64,000 bases of DNA. Origin: an uncultured Rhodospirillaceae bacterium (GTDB lineage Bacteria > Pseudomonadota > Alphaproteobacteria > Reyranellales > Reyranellaceae). Made by a program: the position numbers and the translations under genes. The DNA is taken from contig CAMFGZ010000022.1 of the NCBI GenBank assembly GCA_945952105.1, forward strand, positions 1 through 64,000, given 5' to 3'. The notes under the pieces are model-generated. The model searched no databases. It saw nothing but the letters and a program-made list of their open reading frames with translations, and was not told the DNA's origin. Shown here one piece after another: positions 1 to 8,344 of this stretch (position 1 is the stretch's first letter; each line of letters begins with the position of its first letter).

Positions 1-49
1 TCTCGACCGCTCGGGAATCCCCTTCGATTCACTCAAGCCATGAAACGCT

Positions 50-937
50 CTAGGCCGCCGCCTTCTTCTTCGTGAAGACCGTGTCCAGCCGGCGGGCGAG
101 CCCGTCGGAGATCTTCGTCAGCGGCAGGCGGCATTCGGGCGAGGCGATGAGGCCCTGGCGCCACAGGAGATGCTTGATCGGCATCGGGTTGGCCTCGGCG
201 AACAGCATCGGCACGAAGCTGGCGAGCGGCGCCCAGGCCTTGCGTGCGCCCAAAAGATCGTTGGCGCGGAAGCAGCGCTCGACCTCGACGAAGCCCTCCG
301 TCACGAGATGGCTCGCGGCCAGGATGCCGCCCTCGGCGCCGTTGGCGCGCATGGTGAAGAACAGCGCGTCCTCGCCGGTCAGCACGGCGAAATCCGACGG
401 CTTGCGGCGCAGCAGCTCGAGCGACTGCTCGACGCTGCCGGAACTGTCCTTCACGCCGACGATGTTCGGCACCTCGGCCAGCTCGAGCAGCGAATCGTTG
501 GAGAGGTTCACCGCGGTCCGGTAGGGGATGTTGTAGATCACGACGTTGCGGTCGGTCGCTTCGGCGATGCGCCGGAAGTGCGCGATCAGCCCATCCTGGC
601 TCGGCCGGTTGTAGTAGGGGCAGACTGACAGGATGCCGGCGATCGGCAGATGCCGCAGCCGCTTCAGTTCCTTCTCGACCTTGGCGGTGGCGTTGCCGCC
701 CACGCCCGCGAACACCGGCACGCGCCCGTTGGCGACGCTCAGCGTACGTTCGATCACGGCCGCAATCTCGTCCTCGTCGAGCGCCGGCGATTCGCCCGTC
801 GTGCCGAGCGGAAGCAAGCCATCGACGCCTTTGGCGATGTAGTGGTTCACCAACCGGTCGTAGCTCGCGAAGTCGATGGCGCCATCCTTGAACGGCGTGA
901 TGAGAGGGAGCCAGAGGCCCGAGATCTTCGTGGTCAT
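50..937 (-). CDS. Dihydrodipicolinate synthase (DapA)-family aldolase/lyase
   Basis: A 295-residue class I aldolase of the DHDPS/N-acetylneuraminate lyase family. GTTGES (residues 45-50) is the pyruvate/keto-acid carboxylate loop, YNIPY gives the catalytic tyrosine (Tyr135), and GVKDSSG carries the Schiff-base lysine (Lys163). Length is normal for DapA. A second family member lies at 39385-40281, so neither copy can be called the lysine-biosynthesis enzyme with certainty. This one sits divergent to a LysR regulator with no lysine genes nearby, which favours a catabolic aldolase or dehydratase. No strong Shine-Dalgarno precedes the ATG. The family is certain; the substrate is not. Confidence 0.85.
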   Translation of the reverse strand: MTTKISGLWLPLITPFKDGAIDFASYDRLVNHYIAKGVDGLLPLGTTGESPALDEDEIAAVIERTLSVANGRVPVFAGVGGNATAKVEKELKRLRHLPIAGILSVCPYYNRPSQDGLIAHFRRIAEATDRNVVIYNIPYRTAVNLSNDSLLELAEVPNIVGVKDSSGSVEQSLELLRRKPSDFAVLTGEDALFFTMRANGAEGGILAASHLVTEGFVEVERCFRANDLLGARKAWAPLASFVPMLFAEANPMPIKHLLWRQGLIASPECRLPLTKISDGLARRLDTVFTKKKAAA

Positions 938-967
938 GGCGCCAGGCTAGAGCGGTCAAATGAATAA

Positions 968-985
968 CAAAAACGAATGTTTTTG
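968..985. promoter_or_regulatory. 18-bp palindrome in the aldolase/LysR divergent region
   Basis: CAAAAAC-GAAT-GTTTTTG is a perfect 7-bp inverted repeat with a 4-bp spacer between two divergent genes, the usual place for a LysR operator. It is AT-rich in a GC-rich region. Binding by the adjacent LysR protein is inference. Confidence 0.5.
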
Positions 986-1012
986 ATGGGATCGTTCGGG
1001 AATGATTATATA
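983..1012 (+). promoter_or_regulatory. Candidate lysR promoter
   Basis: TTGATG (983-988) and TATATA (1007-1012) are separated by 18 bp. Initiation about 7 bp downstream would fall at or next to the ATG at 1019, so the transcript could be leaderless or nearly so. The -35 box overlaps the palindrome at 968-985, which would allow autoregulation. Confidence 0.35.
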
Positions 1013-1018
1013 TGCGTC

Positions 1019-1891
1019 ATGCGCAGGGATCTCGACATGGCGCTGGTCCGCGCCTTCCTCACCGTCGTTGAAGCCGGTGGTGTCACGCGTGCCGCGGCGG
1101 CGCTGGGCATGAGCCAGGCCGCCGCCAGCCAGCAGATCAAGCGGCTGGAGCAAGCGCTCGACTGCCGGCTGTTCACGCGCCAGGGCCGCGGTCTCGCCCT
1201 GGCGCCGGCCGGCGAGCGGCTGCTCGAACAGGCGCGACGGCTGGTGGCGATGAACGACGAGGTCTGGTCCTCGATGCGTGCGCCGCAGTTCGAGGGCGAG
1301 GTGCGCTTCGGCGTGCCCTACGACATCATCGGCAGCTTCGTGCCGGCGATCCTGCGGCGCTTCGCCAAGGCGCAGCCGAGGGTGCGCGTGAGCCTCGTCT
1401 GCGAGGATTCGCGCGTGATCCGCGAGGAGCTGAAGTCGGGCGGCGTCGATCTCGCGATGACCACCGAGACCGACTGCGGCCGCCACGGCGAGACGCTGCG
1501 CACCGACCGGCTGGTCTGGGTCGGCGCGGCCGATGGCGATGCCCATCTCAAGGATCCGCTGCCCGTCTCGCTCGGGGCGCCGACCTGCGTGTTCCGCCCC
1601 GTCGCAGTCGAAGCGCTGGGCAGGGCGCGGCGCGACTGGCGGGCGGTCTGCGAGGTGAGCCGGCTGGAGCCGGTCTATGCCGTGCTGGAAGCGGGCCTTG
1701 CCGTGGCCCCGTTGCTGCGCTCCTCGGTGCCCGAGCGCTTCGTCATCCTGGGTCGGGAGGCGAAACTCCCCACACTCCCGGAATTCCGGATCAATCTCTA
1801 CGCGCCGCCGGGCCTGGGGCCGGCCGCCCGCGACCTGGCCGATCATGTGCGGACGAGCTTCTCCAGCCGTTCACGAAACCACAACAATTGA
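1019..1891 (+). CDS. LysR-family transcriptional regulator
   Basis: A 290-residue LTTR. The N-terminal winged helix-turn-helix (about residues 5-65) has the signature AAAALGMSQAAASQQIKRLE, followed by a linker helix and a periplasmic-binding-protein-like effector domain. An in-frame ATG at 977 exists but lies inside the palindrome at 968-985 and would add an atypical leader. The start at 1019 gives MRRDLDMALVRAF, the usual LTTR N-terminus. It is transcribed away from the DapA-family gene and probably controls it; the ligand is unknown. Confidence 0.88.
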   Translation: MRRDLDMALVRAFLTVVEAGGVTRAAAALGMSQAAASQQIKRLEQALDCRLFTRQGRGLALAPAGERLLEQARRLVAMNDEVWSSMRAPQFEGEVRFGVPYDIIGSFVPAILRRFAKAQPRVRVSLVCEDSRVIREELKSGGVDLAMTTETDCGRHGETLRTDRLVWVGAADGDAHLKDPLPVSLGAPTCVFRPVAVEALGRARRDWRAVCEVSRLEPVYAVLEAGLAVAPLLRSSVPERFVILGREAKLPTLPEFRINLYAPPGLGPAARDLADHVRTSFSSRSRNHNN

Positions 1892-2000
1892 TACCAAGCG
1901 CCCTCTGTGCGGGGACCGCGCCCGCCCGTATCTTCGCGGGCATGGAGCGACGCGGTTCGAGGGATCGCCGCGGCGCCAGCGAGTTTAGAGGGGGCGTCTG

Positions 2001-2039
2001 GGGCCTGGAGAGTGCAAACTCTCCGGGCCCTCTTTTTTT
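2001..2039 (+). terminator. Strong intrinsic terminator downstream of lysR
   Basis: GGGCCTGGAGAGT (2001-2013), loop GCAA, ACTCTCCGGGCCC (2018-2030): a 13-bp stem with one G-T pair capped by a GNRA tetraloop, then TCTTTTTTT. It probably ends the lysR transcript. The 110 bases before it carry no gene I can support. Confidence 0.88.
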
Positions 2040-2097
2040 GCCGACATGAAACGGTCATGGAAGCGTGTTTGATCCGGGCGTCTTGGAGGAGGATCGG

Positions 2098-2685
2098 GTG
2101 AACCCAGCGACGAGCGAGTCCGTGCTCGACAAGCCACGCGGTGCGATCGTGGTGCGGCCGTCGACCGAGAACGACGTGGCGCCGATGATCGCGATCTACA
2201 CGCACCACATCACGCGCGGCCTGGGCGCCGTCGACATCGAGCCGACCCAGGCCGACGACATCAAGCGCCGGCGCAAGAACATGCTACGGCGGAAGCTGCC
2301 CCATCTCGCGGCGGAGCGGGACGGCGTGATCGTGGGCTACGCCTATGCGGTCCCGTTCCGCAAGCGCCCGGCCTACCGCTACGCGGTCAAGCACTCGATC
2401 TACGTTCATCCAGATCACGTTTCCACCGGGGTCGGCCGCCTGCTCCTGCCGGCGCTGATCGAGGCCTGCGCGAGCGCGGGCTACCGCCAGATGTTTGCGT
2501 ATATCGACGCCGACAATGTCGCGTCGCTCAGCCTGCACGAAACGCACGGTTTCCGCCGGGCCGGTCTGCTGCAGGGCGTCGGCTTCAAGTACGGCAAGTG
2601 GGCCGACAGCGTGCTGATGCAGCGTCCCATCGGCGCAGGCACCAGTACGCCGCCGGTCGAACTCGCCTACTCGCGCACCACGTAG
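2098..2685 (+). CDS. GNAT N-acetyltransferase, phosphinothricin acetyltransferase-like
   Basis: A 195-residue GNAT protein. The GTG start at 2098 has GGAGGAGG (2085-2092) at good spacing; an upstream ATG at 2065 lacks such a site. The acetyl-CoA loop region reads STGVGRLLLPALIE, and the C-terminal GVGFKYGKWADSVLMQ is typical of the PAT/MddA group, which acetylates phosphinothricin or methionine sulfone/sulfoximine. The actual substrate is unproven. Its 3' end overlaps the convergent decarboxylase gene by 19 bp. Confidence 0.85.
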   Translation: MNPATSESVLDKPRGAIVVRPSTENDVAPMIAIYTHHITRGLGAVDIEPTQADDIKRRRKNMLRRKLPHLAAERDGVIVGYAYAVPFRKRPAYRYAVKHSIYVHPDHVSTGVGRLLLPALIEACASAGYRQMFAYIDADNVASLSLHETHGFRRAGLLQGVGFKYGKWADSVLMQRPIGAGTSTPPVELAYSRTT

Positions 2686-5003
2686 GTGTAGAAGCGCACG
2701 ACGCCGTCCTTGCTGATCTCGCGATAGATGCCCTGGATCTCGACGTCGAAGCCGGGGAACAGGTTGGCGCTCTTCTCGAACATCAGCAGGTAGTCCAGCA
2801 TCGGCCTGGCGCGTTCGCCGAGCCGCTCGCCCGGCACGATGCTGGCGATGCCGGGCGGGTAGACGACGAACATGGTCGTGGCGATTCGGCCGAACGCCTG
2901 GTCGATCGGCACATAGTCGACATTGTTGCGCACGAGCTGGCGCACGGCTTCGTGCGGTGGCATCGCCGACTCGGGCAGGTGCTCGGGCATGAACTGCGCG
3001 CGCTGCAGGAAGCTCACATTGGCTTCGCGGAAGAAGGCATGCATCTCCGCGCATAGATCGCGCAGGCGCAAGCCGGCGTAGCGGCCGGGCCGGCGTCGCA
3101 CGAACTCGCTGATCACATCTTCCAGGCGGGCATTCTCGTCGTGCAGCCGCTTGAAGATCACGAGCGCGCTCAGCAGCGTGCCGGCCTTGCTCGACTCGAC
3201 GCCCGGCGTCATCAGGAACAGCAGCGAGTTGAGGTCGTTCTTCTCCGGCACGACCTGGTTCTCGCGCAGGTACTGCGCCACGACGGGAGCGGGGATGCCG
3301 TGACCGGCATAGCGTCCCGTCTCGCGATCGAAGCCGGGCGTCAGCACGATCAGCTTGTTGGGGTCGGTGATCGCGTAGCCCGGCGCCACATGCTTGAAGC
3401 CGTGCCAGCGCGCATCGGGCGCCAGCTCCCAGTAGCGCGCGTCGACCGCGAGGTCGTCGGTCGGCACTTCTTCCCACGCCTGGTCGCGGCCGCCCACGTT
3501 CACCCGGTTGGGGACGAAGGGCTCGAAGAACCAGCGGCGCGCGATATCGCGCTCCTTGTCCTCGAACTCGCGGCGGATGGCGCGCATCTTCTTGCGGATC
3601 TCGATGCCGAGGCGGATCGTATCGTCCCACAGCACCTCGCCCGAACGCCCCTTCATCATCTGCGCGCCGACGTCGAGCGAGGCGAAGATCGGATAGAAGG
3701 GCGAGGTCGAGGCGTGCAGCATGAAGAATTCGTTGAAGCGGCGATGCTCGATGCGCCGCTGCTGGCCCTTGATGTGGCGATCGCGGACGTGGATCTGCGA
3801 AGCCTGGCTGAAGCTCGCGAGTTGCTTGTGCGCCGACTGCGTGGCGATGATGCCGGGGCTGTCGGGGCCGAGATCCGTCAGGCCCATGGCGAAACGGCCG
3901 GCATAGAGCGGGTGGAACTTCATGAAGCCCGCCCACGCCTCGTCGAACAGGATGTAGTCGCAGAGATGGCCGATCTTCTGGACGATCAGGCGGGCGTCGT
4001 TGATCGTGCCGTCGTAGGTGCACTGCTCGATGACGGCGACGCGGAACGGCCGCTCGCGCTTCCACGCGTCCTTGTCCTTGACCAGCGGGTTGGTGCGGAT
4101 CTTCTCGCGGATGGCGGCCTCGTCGAGCGCCTCGTGGAAGATCGGACCGATCAGCCCGTGCGCGTTCCGGTCGGTCTCTAGGTAGATCGGAATGCCGTTG
4201 CCGAGGAACAGCGCGCCGTGATGGGCGGCCTTGTGGTTGTTGCGGTCGAACAGGACGAGGTCGCCCTCGGCGATCAGGGCCTGCAGCACGATCTTGTTGG
4301 ACGACGAGGTACCGTTCAGGACGAAGTAGGTCTTCTCGGCGCCGAAGATGGCGGCAGCTTCCTTCTGTGCCTTCAGCGCCGGCCCCTCGTGGACCAGCAG
4401 GTCCCCGAGATCGAGCACGGAGTTGTCGAGGTCGTCGCGGAACACCGCCTCGCCCAGATGCTCGACGAAGATCCGCCCGATCGGGCTCCTGTTGTAGAAG
4501 ATGCCGCCGTTATGGCCGGGGCAGGTCCAGAGCTGGTTGCCTTCCTCGGCGTAGTCGACCAGCTCGCCGAAGAACGGCGTCTTCAGCGTCTCGGCATACT
4601 GCTTGAGGCGGCTGACCAGGTTCTTGGCGATGAACTCGGGCGTTTCCTCGGAGAGGAAGATGTAGCCGTCGATATAGTCCATAACCTCGACGGGGATGTC
4701 CTGCAGGCGCTTGCGGCGCACCAGGATGACGATCGGCATCTCGAGGCCGCGCCGCCGCATCATATTGATCATCGCGGCGGCCTTGCCGTCGAGACCCTTC
4801 TTGCCCCAGTCGACGACCATGCAGCCGACCGCGGCGTCGGTCTGCACGACCATCTCGGCGTCCTCGATGCGGCGGGCCCGCACCACCTGGAAGCCCATCT
4901 TCTCGATGGAGACCGTGATCTCGCCCAGCCTGTGGCCTTCGAGATCGTCGGCGTCGAAGGCCGGAGCGCAGACGAGGAACGTGAAACGCCTGAAGAAATC
5001 CAT
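2667..5003 (-). CDS. Orn/Lys/Arg decarboxylase (PLP fold-type I, inducible class)
   Basis: A 778-residue protein with the three-part architecture of bacterial basic amino acid decarboxylases: an N-terminal response-regulator-like wing (about 1-130), the PLP domain (about 140-590) and a C-terminal domain. GTSSSNK (231-237) is the PLP phosphate loop, DEAWAGF contains the Asp (354) that contacts the pyridine nitrogen, and SAHKQL holds the Schiff-base lysine (Lys393). It makes putrescine, cadaverine or agmatine plus CO2; the sequence alone does not choose the substrate. It follows ppk2, whose TGA overlaps this ATG by one base (TGATG), so the two are translationally coupled. Confidence 0.92.
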   Translation of the reverse strand: MDFFRRFTFLVCAPAFDADDLEGHRLGEITVSIEKMGFQVVRARRIEDAEMVVQTDAAVGCMVVDWGKKGLDGKAAAMINMMRRRGLEMPIVILVRRKRLQDIPVEVMDYIDGYIFLSEETPEFIAKNLVSRLKQYAETLKTPFFGELVDYAEEGNQLWTCPGHNGGIFYNRSPIGRIFVEHLGEAVFRDDLDNSVLDLGDLLVHEGPALKAQKEAAAIFGAEKTYFVLNGTSSSNKIVLQALIAEGDLVLFDRNNHKAAHHGALFLGNGIPIYLETDRNAHGLIGPIFHEALDEAAIREKIRTNPLVKDKDAWKRERPFRVAVIEQCTYDGTINDARLIVQKIGHLCDYILFDEAWAGFMKFHPLYAGRFAMGLTDLGPDSPGIIATQSAHKQLASFSQASQIHVRDRHIKGQQRRIEHRRFNEFFMLHASTSPFYPIFASLDVGAQMMKGRSGEVLWDDTIRLGIEIRKKMRAIRREFEDKERDIARRWFFEPFVPNRVNVGGRDQAWEEVPTDDLAVDARYWELAPDARWHGFKHVAPGYAITDPNKLIVLTPGFDRETGRYAGHGIPAPVVAQYLRENQVVPEKNDLNSLLFLMTPGVESSKAGTLLSALVIFKRLHDENARLEDVISEFVRRRPGRYAGLRLRDLCAEMHAFFREANVSFLQRAQFMPEHLPESAMPPHEAVRQLVRNNVDYVPIDQAFGRIATTMFVVYPPGIASIVPGERLGERARPMLDYLLMFEKSANLFPGFDVEIQGIYREISKDGVVRFYTYVVRE

Positions 5004-5926
5004 CAGTAGACCGCCGGGACATAGAGTTCGGGAGCGACCGGCGTGCGCGCGTAGTCTGGCTTGTGCTCGCGCTTCGGCAGGACGATCGGTTGGTGTTCAA
5101 CGTCCTTATAAGGCACTTGTTGCAGAAGGTGGTGGATGCAATTCAGGCGCGCGCGGCGCTTGTTGTTGCCCTCGACCACCCACCAGCGCGCCTCGGGGAT
5201 GTGGGTCCGCGCCAGCATCTCCTCCTTGGCCTTGGTGTATTCTTCCCACCGACGCCGGGATTCCAGGTCCATGGGCGAAAGCTTCCACTGCTTCATCGGA
5301 TCGTGGATCCGCATCAGGAAGCGCATGTTCTGCTCCTCGTCGGTGATCGAGAACCAGTACTTGAGCAGGATGATGCCGGAGCGGACCAGCATGCGCTCGA
5401 ACTCCGGCACCGTGTCGAAGAAGTCCTTGACGTCGGTCTCGCTGCAGAAGCCCATGACGCGCTCGACGCCGGCGCGATTGTACCAGCTGCGGTCGAACAG
5501 GACCATTTCGCCGGCCGCCGGCAGATGGGCGATGTAGCGCTGGAAGTACCACTGGGTGCGCTCGCGCTCGGACGGTGCCGAGAGGGCGACCGTGCGGCAG
5601 ACGCGCGGGTTCAGCCGCTGTGTCACGCGCTTGATGACACCGCCCTTGCCCGCGGCGTCGCGGCCTTCGAACAGCACGACCACCTTGAGCTTCTGGTTGA
5701 TCACCCAGTCCTGCAGCTTGATCAGCTCGCGCTGCAGCCGCAGCAGCTCGGTGAAGTAGAACTTGCGGTCGATCCCCTCGTGATGCGGAAGTTCGCCGTC
5801 GCCATGCTCGGGCAGGCGGGCCAGCATCTCGTCTCCCAGCTCGAGCTCGAGATCCTCGTCGATACTGTCGGCCAGCTCCCGGCGGACTCGATCCTCCAGA
5901 GCCTTGCGGTTCAGTTCGTCTTGCAT
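5003..5926 (-). CDS. ppk2: Polyphosphate kinase 2 (PPK2)
   Basis: A 307-residue PPK2 that transfers phosphate between polyphosphate and nucleotides. The Walker A region GRDAAGKGG and the Walker B/lid motif FDRSWYNR are clear, and the C-terminal VEGNNKRRARLN is typical of the family. The ATG at 5926 is chosen because GGAGGG lies just upstream; an ATG at 5941 would place that site inside the gene. It is the first gene of a coupled pair with the Orn/Lys/Arg decarboxylase, an arrangement that suggests a joint stress role (polyphosphate and polyamines). Confidence 0.92.
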   Translation of the reverse strand: MQDELNRKALEDRVRRELADSIDEDLELELGDEMLARLPEHGDGELPHHEGIDRKFYFTELLRLQRELIKLQDWVINQKLKVVVLFEGRDAAGKGGVIKRVTQRLNPRVCRTVALSAPSERERTQWYFQRYIAHLPAAGEMVLFDRSWYNRAGVERVMGFCSETDVKDFFDTVPEFERMLVRSGIILLKYWFSITDEEQNMRFLMRIHDPMKQWKLSPMDLESRRRWEEYTKAKEEMLARTHIPEARWWVVEGNNKRRARLNCIHHLLQQVPYKDVEHQPIVLPKREHKPDYARTPVAPELYVPAVY

Positions 5927-6019
5927 GCCCAAGCCCTCCATGCGCTCAAAGTGGCCGGGAAGGTGAGGGGACCATATGACAATTTCGCGACAGTGGCGTG
6001 TATCCCACCGGAAAGCGTC

Positions 6020-7111
6020 TCAGGGCCGCGGCAGCAGCCCTTTTTCCTGCATCGCGGCGAAGCATTTCCGGAACATCGCCTCCGTGTCCATCACTTCGGT
6101 GAAGCCGGCCTGCATCAGCTTGATGGTCGAGACGAGCGCGGGCGGGCCGGGTTCGGTGCGACCGAAGCCCATGGTGTAATCGGCATACTCGAACGACAGG
6201 CCGACGAAGTCCCTGAGCGTGCCGGATTTCAGCCCTTGGGCGGCGCGGATCGCTGCCCATTCCGCCTCGCGTGGCCGGATTTCGCGGTCGAGCGCCAGCG
6301 GGACATGGTCGCCGGGCGCAAAGCCCAGCGCGTCGGCGATGGCCGGCCAGACATTGGGCCAGACGAAGACGTCGCCGTTGGTGACGTTGAAAATCTCGTT
6401 GCGCGCGGTCGCCGCCTCGCCCGACCAGGCGATGGCGCGGGCCAGGAGATCGGCGTCGACGGCCTGCGCCACGCGGCCGACACCGCCCGGATAGTCGAGC
6501 TTCGCCTTGCCGGCCTGGCGCATGAAGGCGGCATAGACGCCGAGCGCGGGAATCACGTTCATGGCGCTGCCCACCGAATCGCCCACGATCAGCACGGGCC
6601 GCAGGATCGACCAGCTCCAGCCCTTGCCCTTCTGGCCTTCGCGCAGGAAGCGCTCCTGATTCCAGTAGAAGTTCGGCTGCTCGTGCATCTCCGAGCGGTT
6701 CTCGCGCGCCGGCACGGTCAGCGGCCGCACGTGCACGCCATAGGCCTTGGTACCCTGCAGCAGCGCCACATGCCGCAGGTCCGGCGACGCGCGTTCCAGC
6801 GGCGCCATCAGGTTGCGCAGCATCAGGTCGTTGGTTCGGATCTGCTCTTCTTCCTGCCACCCCGCGACCAGCCCGGGCCGCTCGTGGAGCGCGGCATAGG
6901 CAAGGTGCGTCACGCCCGCGAGCTCGGGCGCCAGTGCCTCGCACGCCGCCTTGTCGGTGAGATCGAGCGGCAGCCAGCGTGCGCCGTAGGTCTCGTCGGG
7001 CCGGCGCCGCGACAGCGCAATCACTTCGCAGTCCTCGGTGGCGGCGAAGTGCTTCATGGCGGCATAGCCGACGAGGCCGGTGGCCCCGGCAACCAGGACT
7101 TTTTTCTTCAT
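6020..7111 (-). CDS. SDR-family reductase of the PRISE (progesterone 5-beta-reductase/iridoid synthase-like) type
   Basis: A 363-residue extended SDR. The N-terminal VAGATGLVG is the NADP-binding loop. Mid-protein NFYWNQERFL replaces the classical YxxxK motif and matches the PRISE group, in which the tyrosine stays but the lysine is shifted; these enzymes reduce activated enones or act on nucleotide-diphosphate-sugar-like substrates. An ATG at 7186 would extend translation through an intergenic repeat, so the ATG at 7111 (MKKKVLVAGATG) is preferred. Substrate unknown. Confidence 0.8.
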   Translation of the reverse strand: MKKKVLVAGATGLVGYAAMKHFAATEDCEVIALSRRRPDETYGARWLPLDLTDKAACEALAPELAGVTHLAYAALHERPGLVAGWQEEEQIRTNDLMLRNLMAPLERASPDLRHVALLQGTKAYGVHVRPLTVPARENRSEMHEQPNFYWNQERFLREGQKGKGWSWSILRPVLIVGDSVGSAMNVIPALGVYAAFMRQAGKAKLDYPGGVGRVAQAVDADLLARAIAWSGEAATARNEIFNVTNGDVFVWPNVWPAIADALGFAPGDHVPLALDREIRPREAEWAAIRAAQGLKSGTLRDFVGLSFEYADYTMGFGRTEPGPPALVSTIKLMQAGFTEVMDTEAMFRKCFAAMQEKGLLPRP

Positions 7112-7118
7112 GCGTGGG

Positions 7119-7216
7119 AAGGATCCCTCACTTCGCTGGGGTGACAGCATTGTTGAAATCGACGCACCGCGCCAATTCAAAAGCAAGTGTCATCCTGAGC
7201 GCGGCGAAGGATCCTT
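7119..7216. repeat. Dispersed intergenic repeat, copy 1 (inverted arms)
   Basis: Outward arms 7119-7146 and 7188-7216 are near-complementary (variants of TGTCATCCTGAGCG...GAAGGATCC). Between them lies GCACCGCGCCAATTCAA, related to the centre of a second copy at 28479-28576. It resembles the 'CATCC..GAGCG..GAAGGATCC' intergenic palindromes common in many bacterial genomes. Confidence 0.75.
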
Positions 7217-7263
7217 GGCTTACGTGCAGACGGACAGGCAAGTAATCGACGGTTGCTTGGCCG

Positions 7264-8271
7264 CTACTCCACCTTCGCGCCCGACGCCTTGATCACCGGC
7301 GCGAGTTTCTTTTCCTCGGCGGCGCGGAAGGCGGCGGTGTCGGCCGGTGTCTTCCAGATCTGGGCGGCGCCCTGCTGGTCGAAGGCGGCCTTTACGCTCG
7401 GCTTCTGCAGCGCCTGCTTGGTGAGGGCCGAGAGTTTTTCGACCATTGCCGGCGGCACGCCAGCGGGGGCGCAGACGCCGCCCCACGAGGTGATCTCGAA
7501 GCCCGGCAGGAACTCCGCGAAGGTCGGCTTGTCCGGCACCGCGGGATGGCGCTCCTTCGACGTGACGGCAAAGCCCTTCACCTTGCCGCCCTTCATCAGC
7601 CCGAGCGGGCCCGGGATGTTGTCGAACATCATGTCGACCTGGCCCGCGAGGATGTCCTGGTGGGCCGGCGCGCTTCCCTTGTAGGGAACGTGCAAGAGAT
7701 TGACCCCGGCCATCTGCTTGAACATCTCGCCCGTGAGATGCGGGCTGGTGCCGGCACCCGACGAGGCGAAGGAGTATTTGCCCGGGTTCGCCTTCGCCAG
7801 CGCGATCAGCTCGGGGATCGTATTCGCCGGGAAGTCGAGCCTCGTCATCAGCATGTTGGGCACGGCCCACAGCATCGCGATGCCCGTGAAGTCCTTGTCC
7901 GCGTCGAACGGCAGCTTGGCATAGAGTGTCGGCGCGATCGCATGCGCGGCGATCGTGTAGAGGCCGATCGTGTAGCCGTCGGGCGGTGACTTCGCGATGA
8001 AGTCGGCGCCGATGTTGCCGCCCGAGCCAGCGCGGTTCTCGATGATGAACTGCTGGCCCGTCAGCTCGGAGAGCTCCTGGCAGACGATGCGGGAGAGCGT
8101 GTCGGTGGGGCCGCCGGCCGGGAACACGACGACATACTTGACTGGCCTGTTGGGCCAGTCGCTCTGCGCACGGGCGATGCCCGACGCGATCATGGGAGCG
8201 GCCAAGGGAGCGGCAAGCGCGCCGCCGGAGACAAGCAGCGCACGGCGGCGCGGAATCGCAATTTTGGTCAT
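7264..8271 (-). CDS. Bug/TctC-family tripartite tricarboxylate transporter substrate-binding protein
   Basis: A 335-residue periplasmic binding protein. The N-terminus from the ATG at 8271 is MTKIAIPRRRALLVSGG, a Tat-like RRR signal peptide ending ARAQ. Conserved Bug features are VVFPAGGPTDT, ENRAGSGGNIG and GKYSFASSGAGTSPHLTGEMF. It captures carboxylates or similar small acids for a TctAB-type importer. No TctA/TctB genes are adjacent, as is typical for expanded Bug families. GGAGG lies 11 bases before the ATG inside a hairpin (8284-8306). Confidence 0.9.
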   Translation of the reverse strand: MTKIAIPRRRALLVSGGALAAPLAAPMIASGIARAQSDWPNRPVKYVVVFPAGGPTDTLSRIVCQELSELTGQQFIIENRAGSGGNIGADFIAKSPPDGYTIGLYTIAAHAIAPTLYAKLPFDADKDFTGIAMLWAVPNMLMTRLDFPANTIPELIALAKANPGKYSFASSGAGTSPHLTGEMFKQMAGVNLLHVPYKGSAPAHQDILAGQVDMMFDNIPGPLGLMKGGKVKGFAVTSKERHPAVPDKPTFAEFLPGFEITSWGGVCAPAGVPPAMVEKLSALTKQALQKPSVKAAFDQQGAAQIWKTPADTAAFRAAEEKKLAPVIKASGAKVE

Positions 8272-8283
8272 CTTGAACGTAGC

Positions 8284-8306
8284 CTCCAATGTTTTCTTTA
8301 TTGGAG
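8284..8306 (-). promoter_or_regulatory. Inverted repeat sequestering the Bug-gene ribosome site
   Basis: Read on the minus strand, CTCCAAT (5') is complementary to ATTGGAG with a 9-nt loop, and the second arm contains the Shine-Dalgarno GGAG(G) of the gene starting at 8271. A hairpin could mask translation initiation, or the repeat could be a protein operator. Upstream, TTGAAC-N16-TACACT on the minus strand (about 8309-8335) is a plausible promoter. Confidence 0.45.
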
Positions 8307-8344
8307 TGCAGTGTAACTGAGTCGTTCCGCTGTTCAATACGGCG

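Noticed and set aside
1892..2039. Known sRNA classes (6S RNA, SRP RNA, speF leader)
   Set aside because: The gap lacks the SRP GGAA-type apical loop, and I could not lay out the 6S bubble or the speF fold. Only the terminator is secure.
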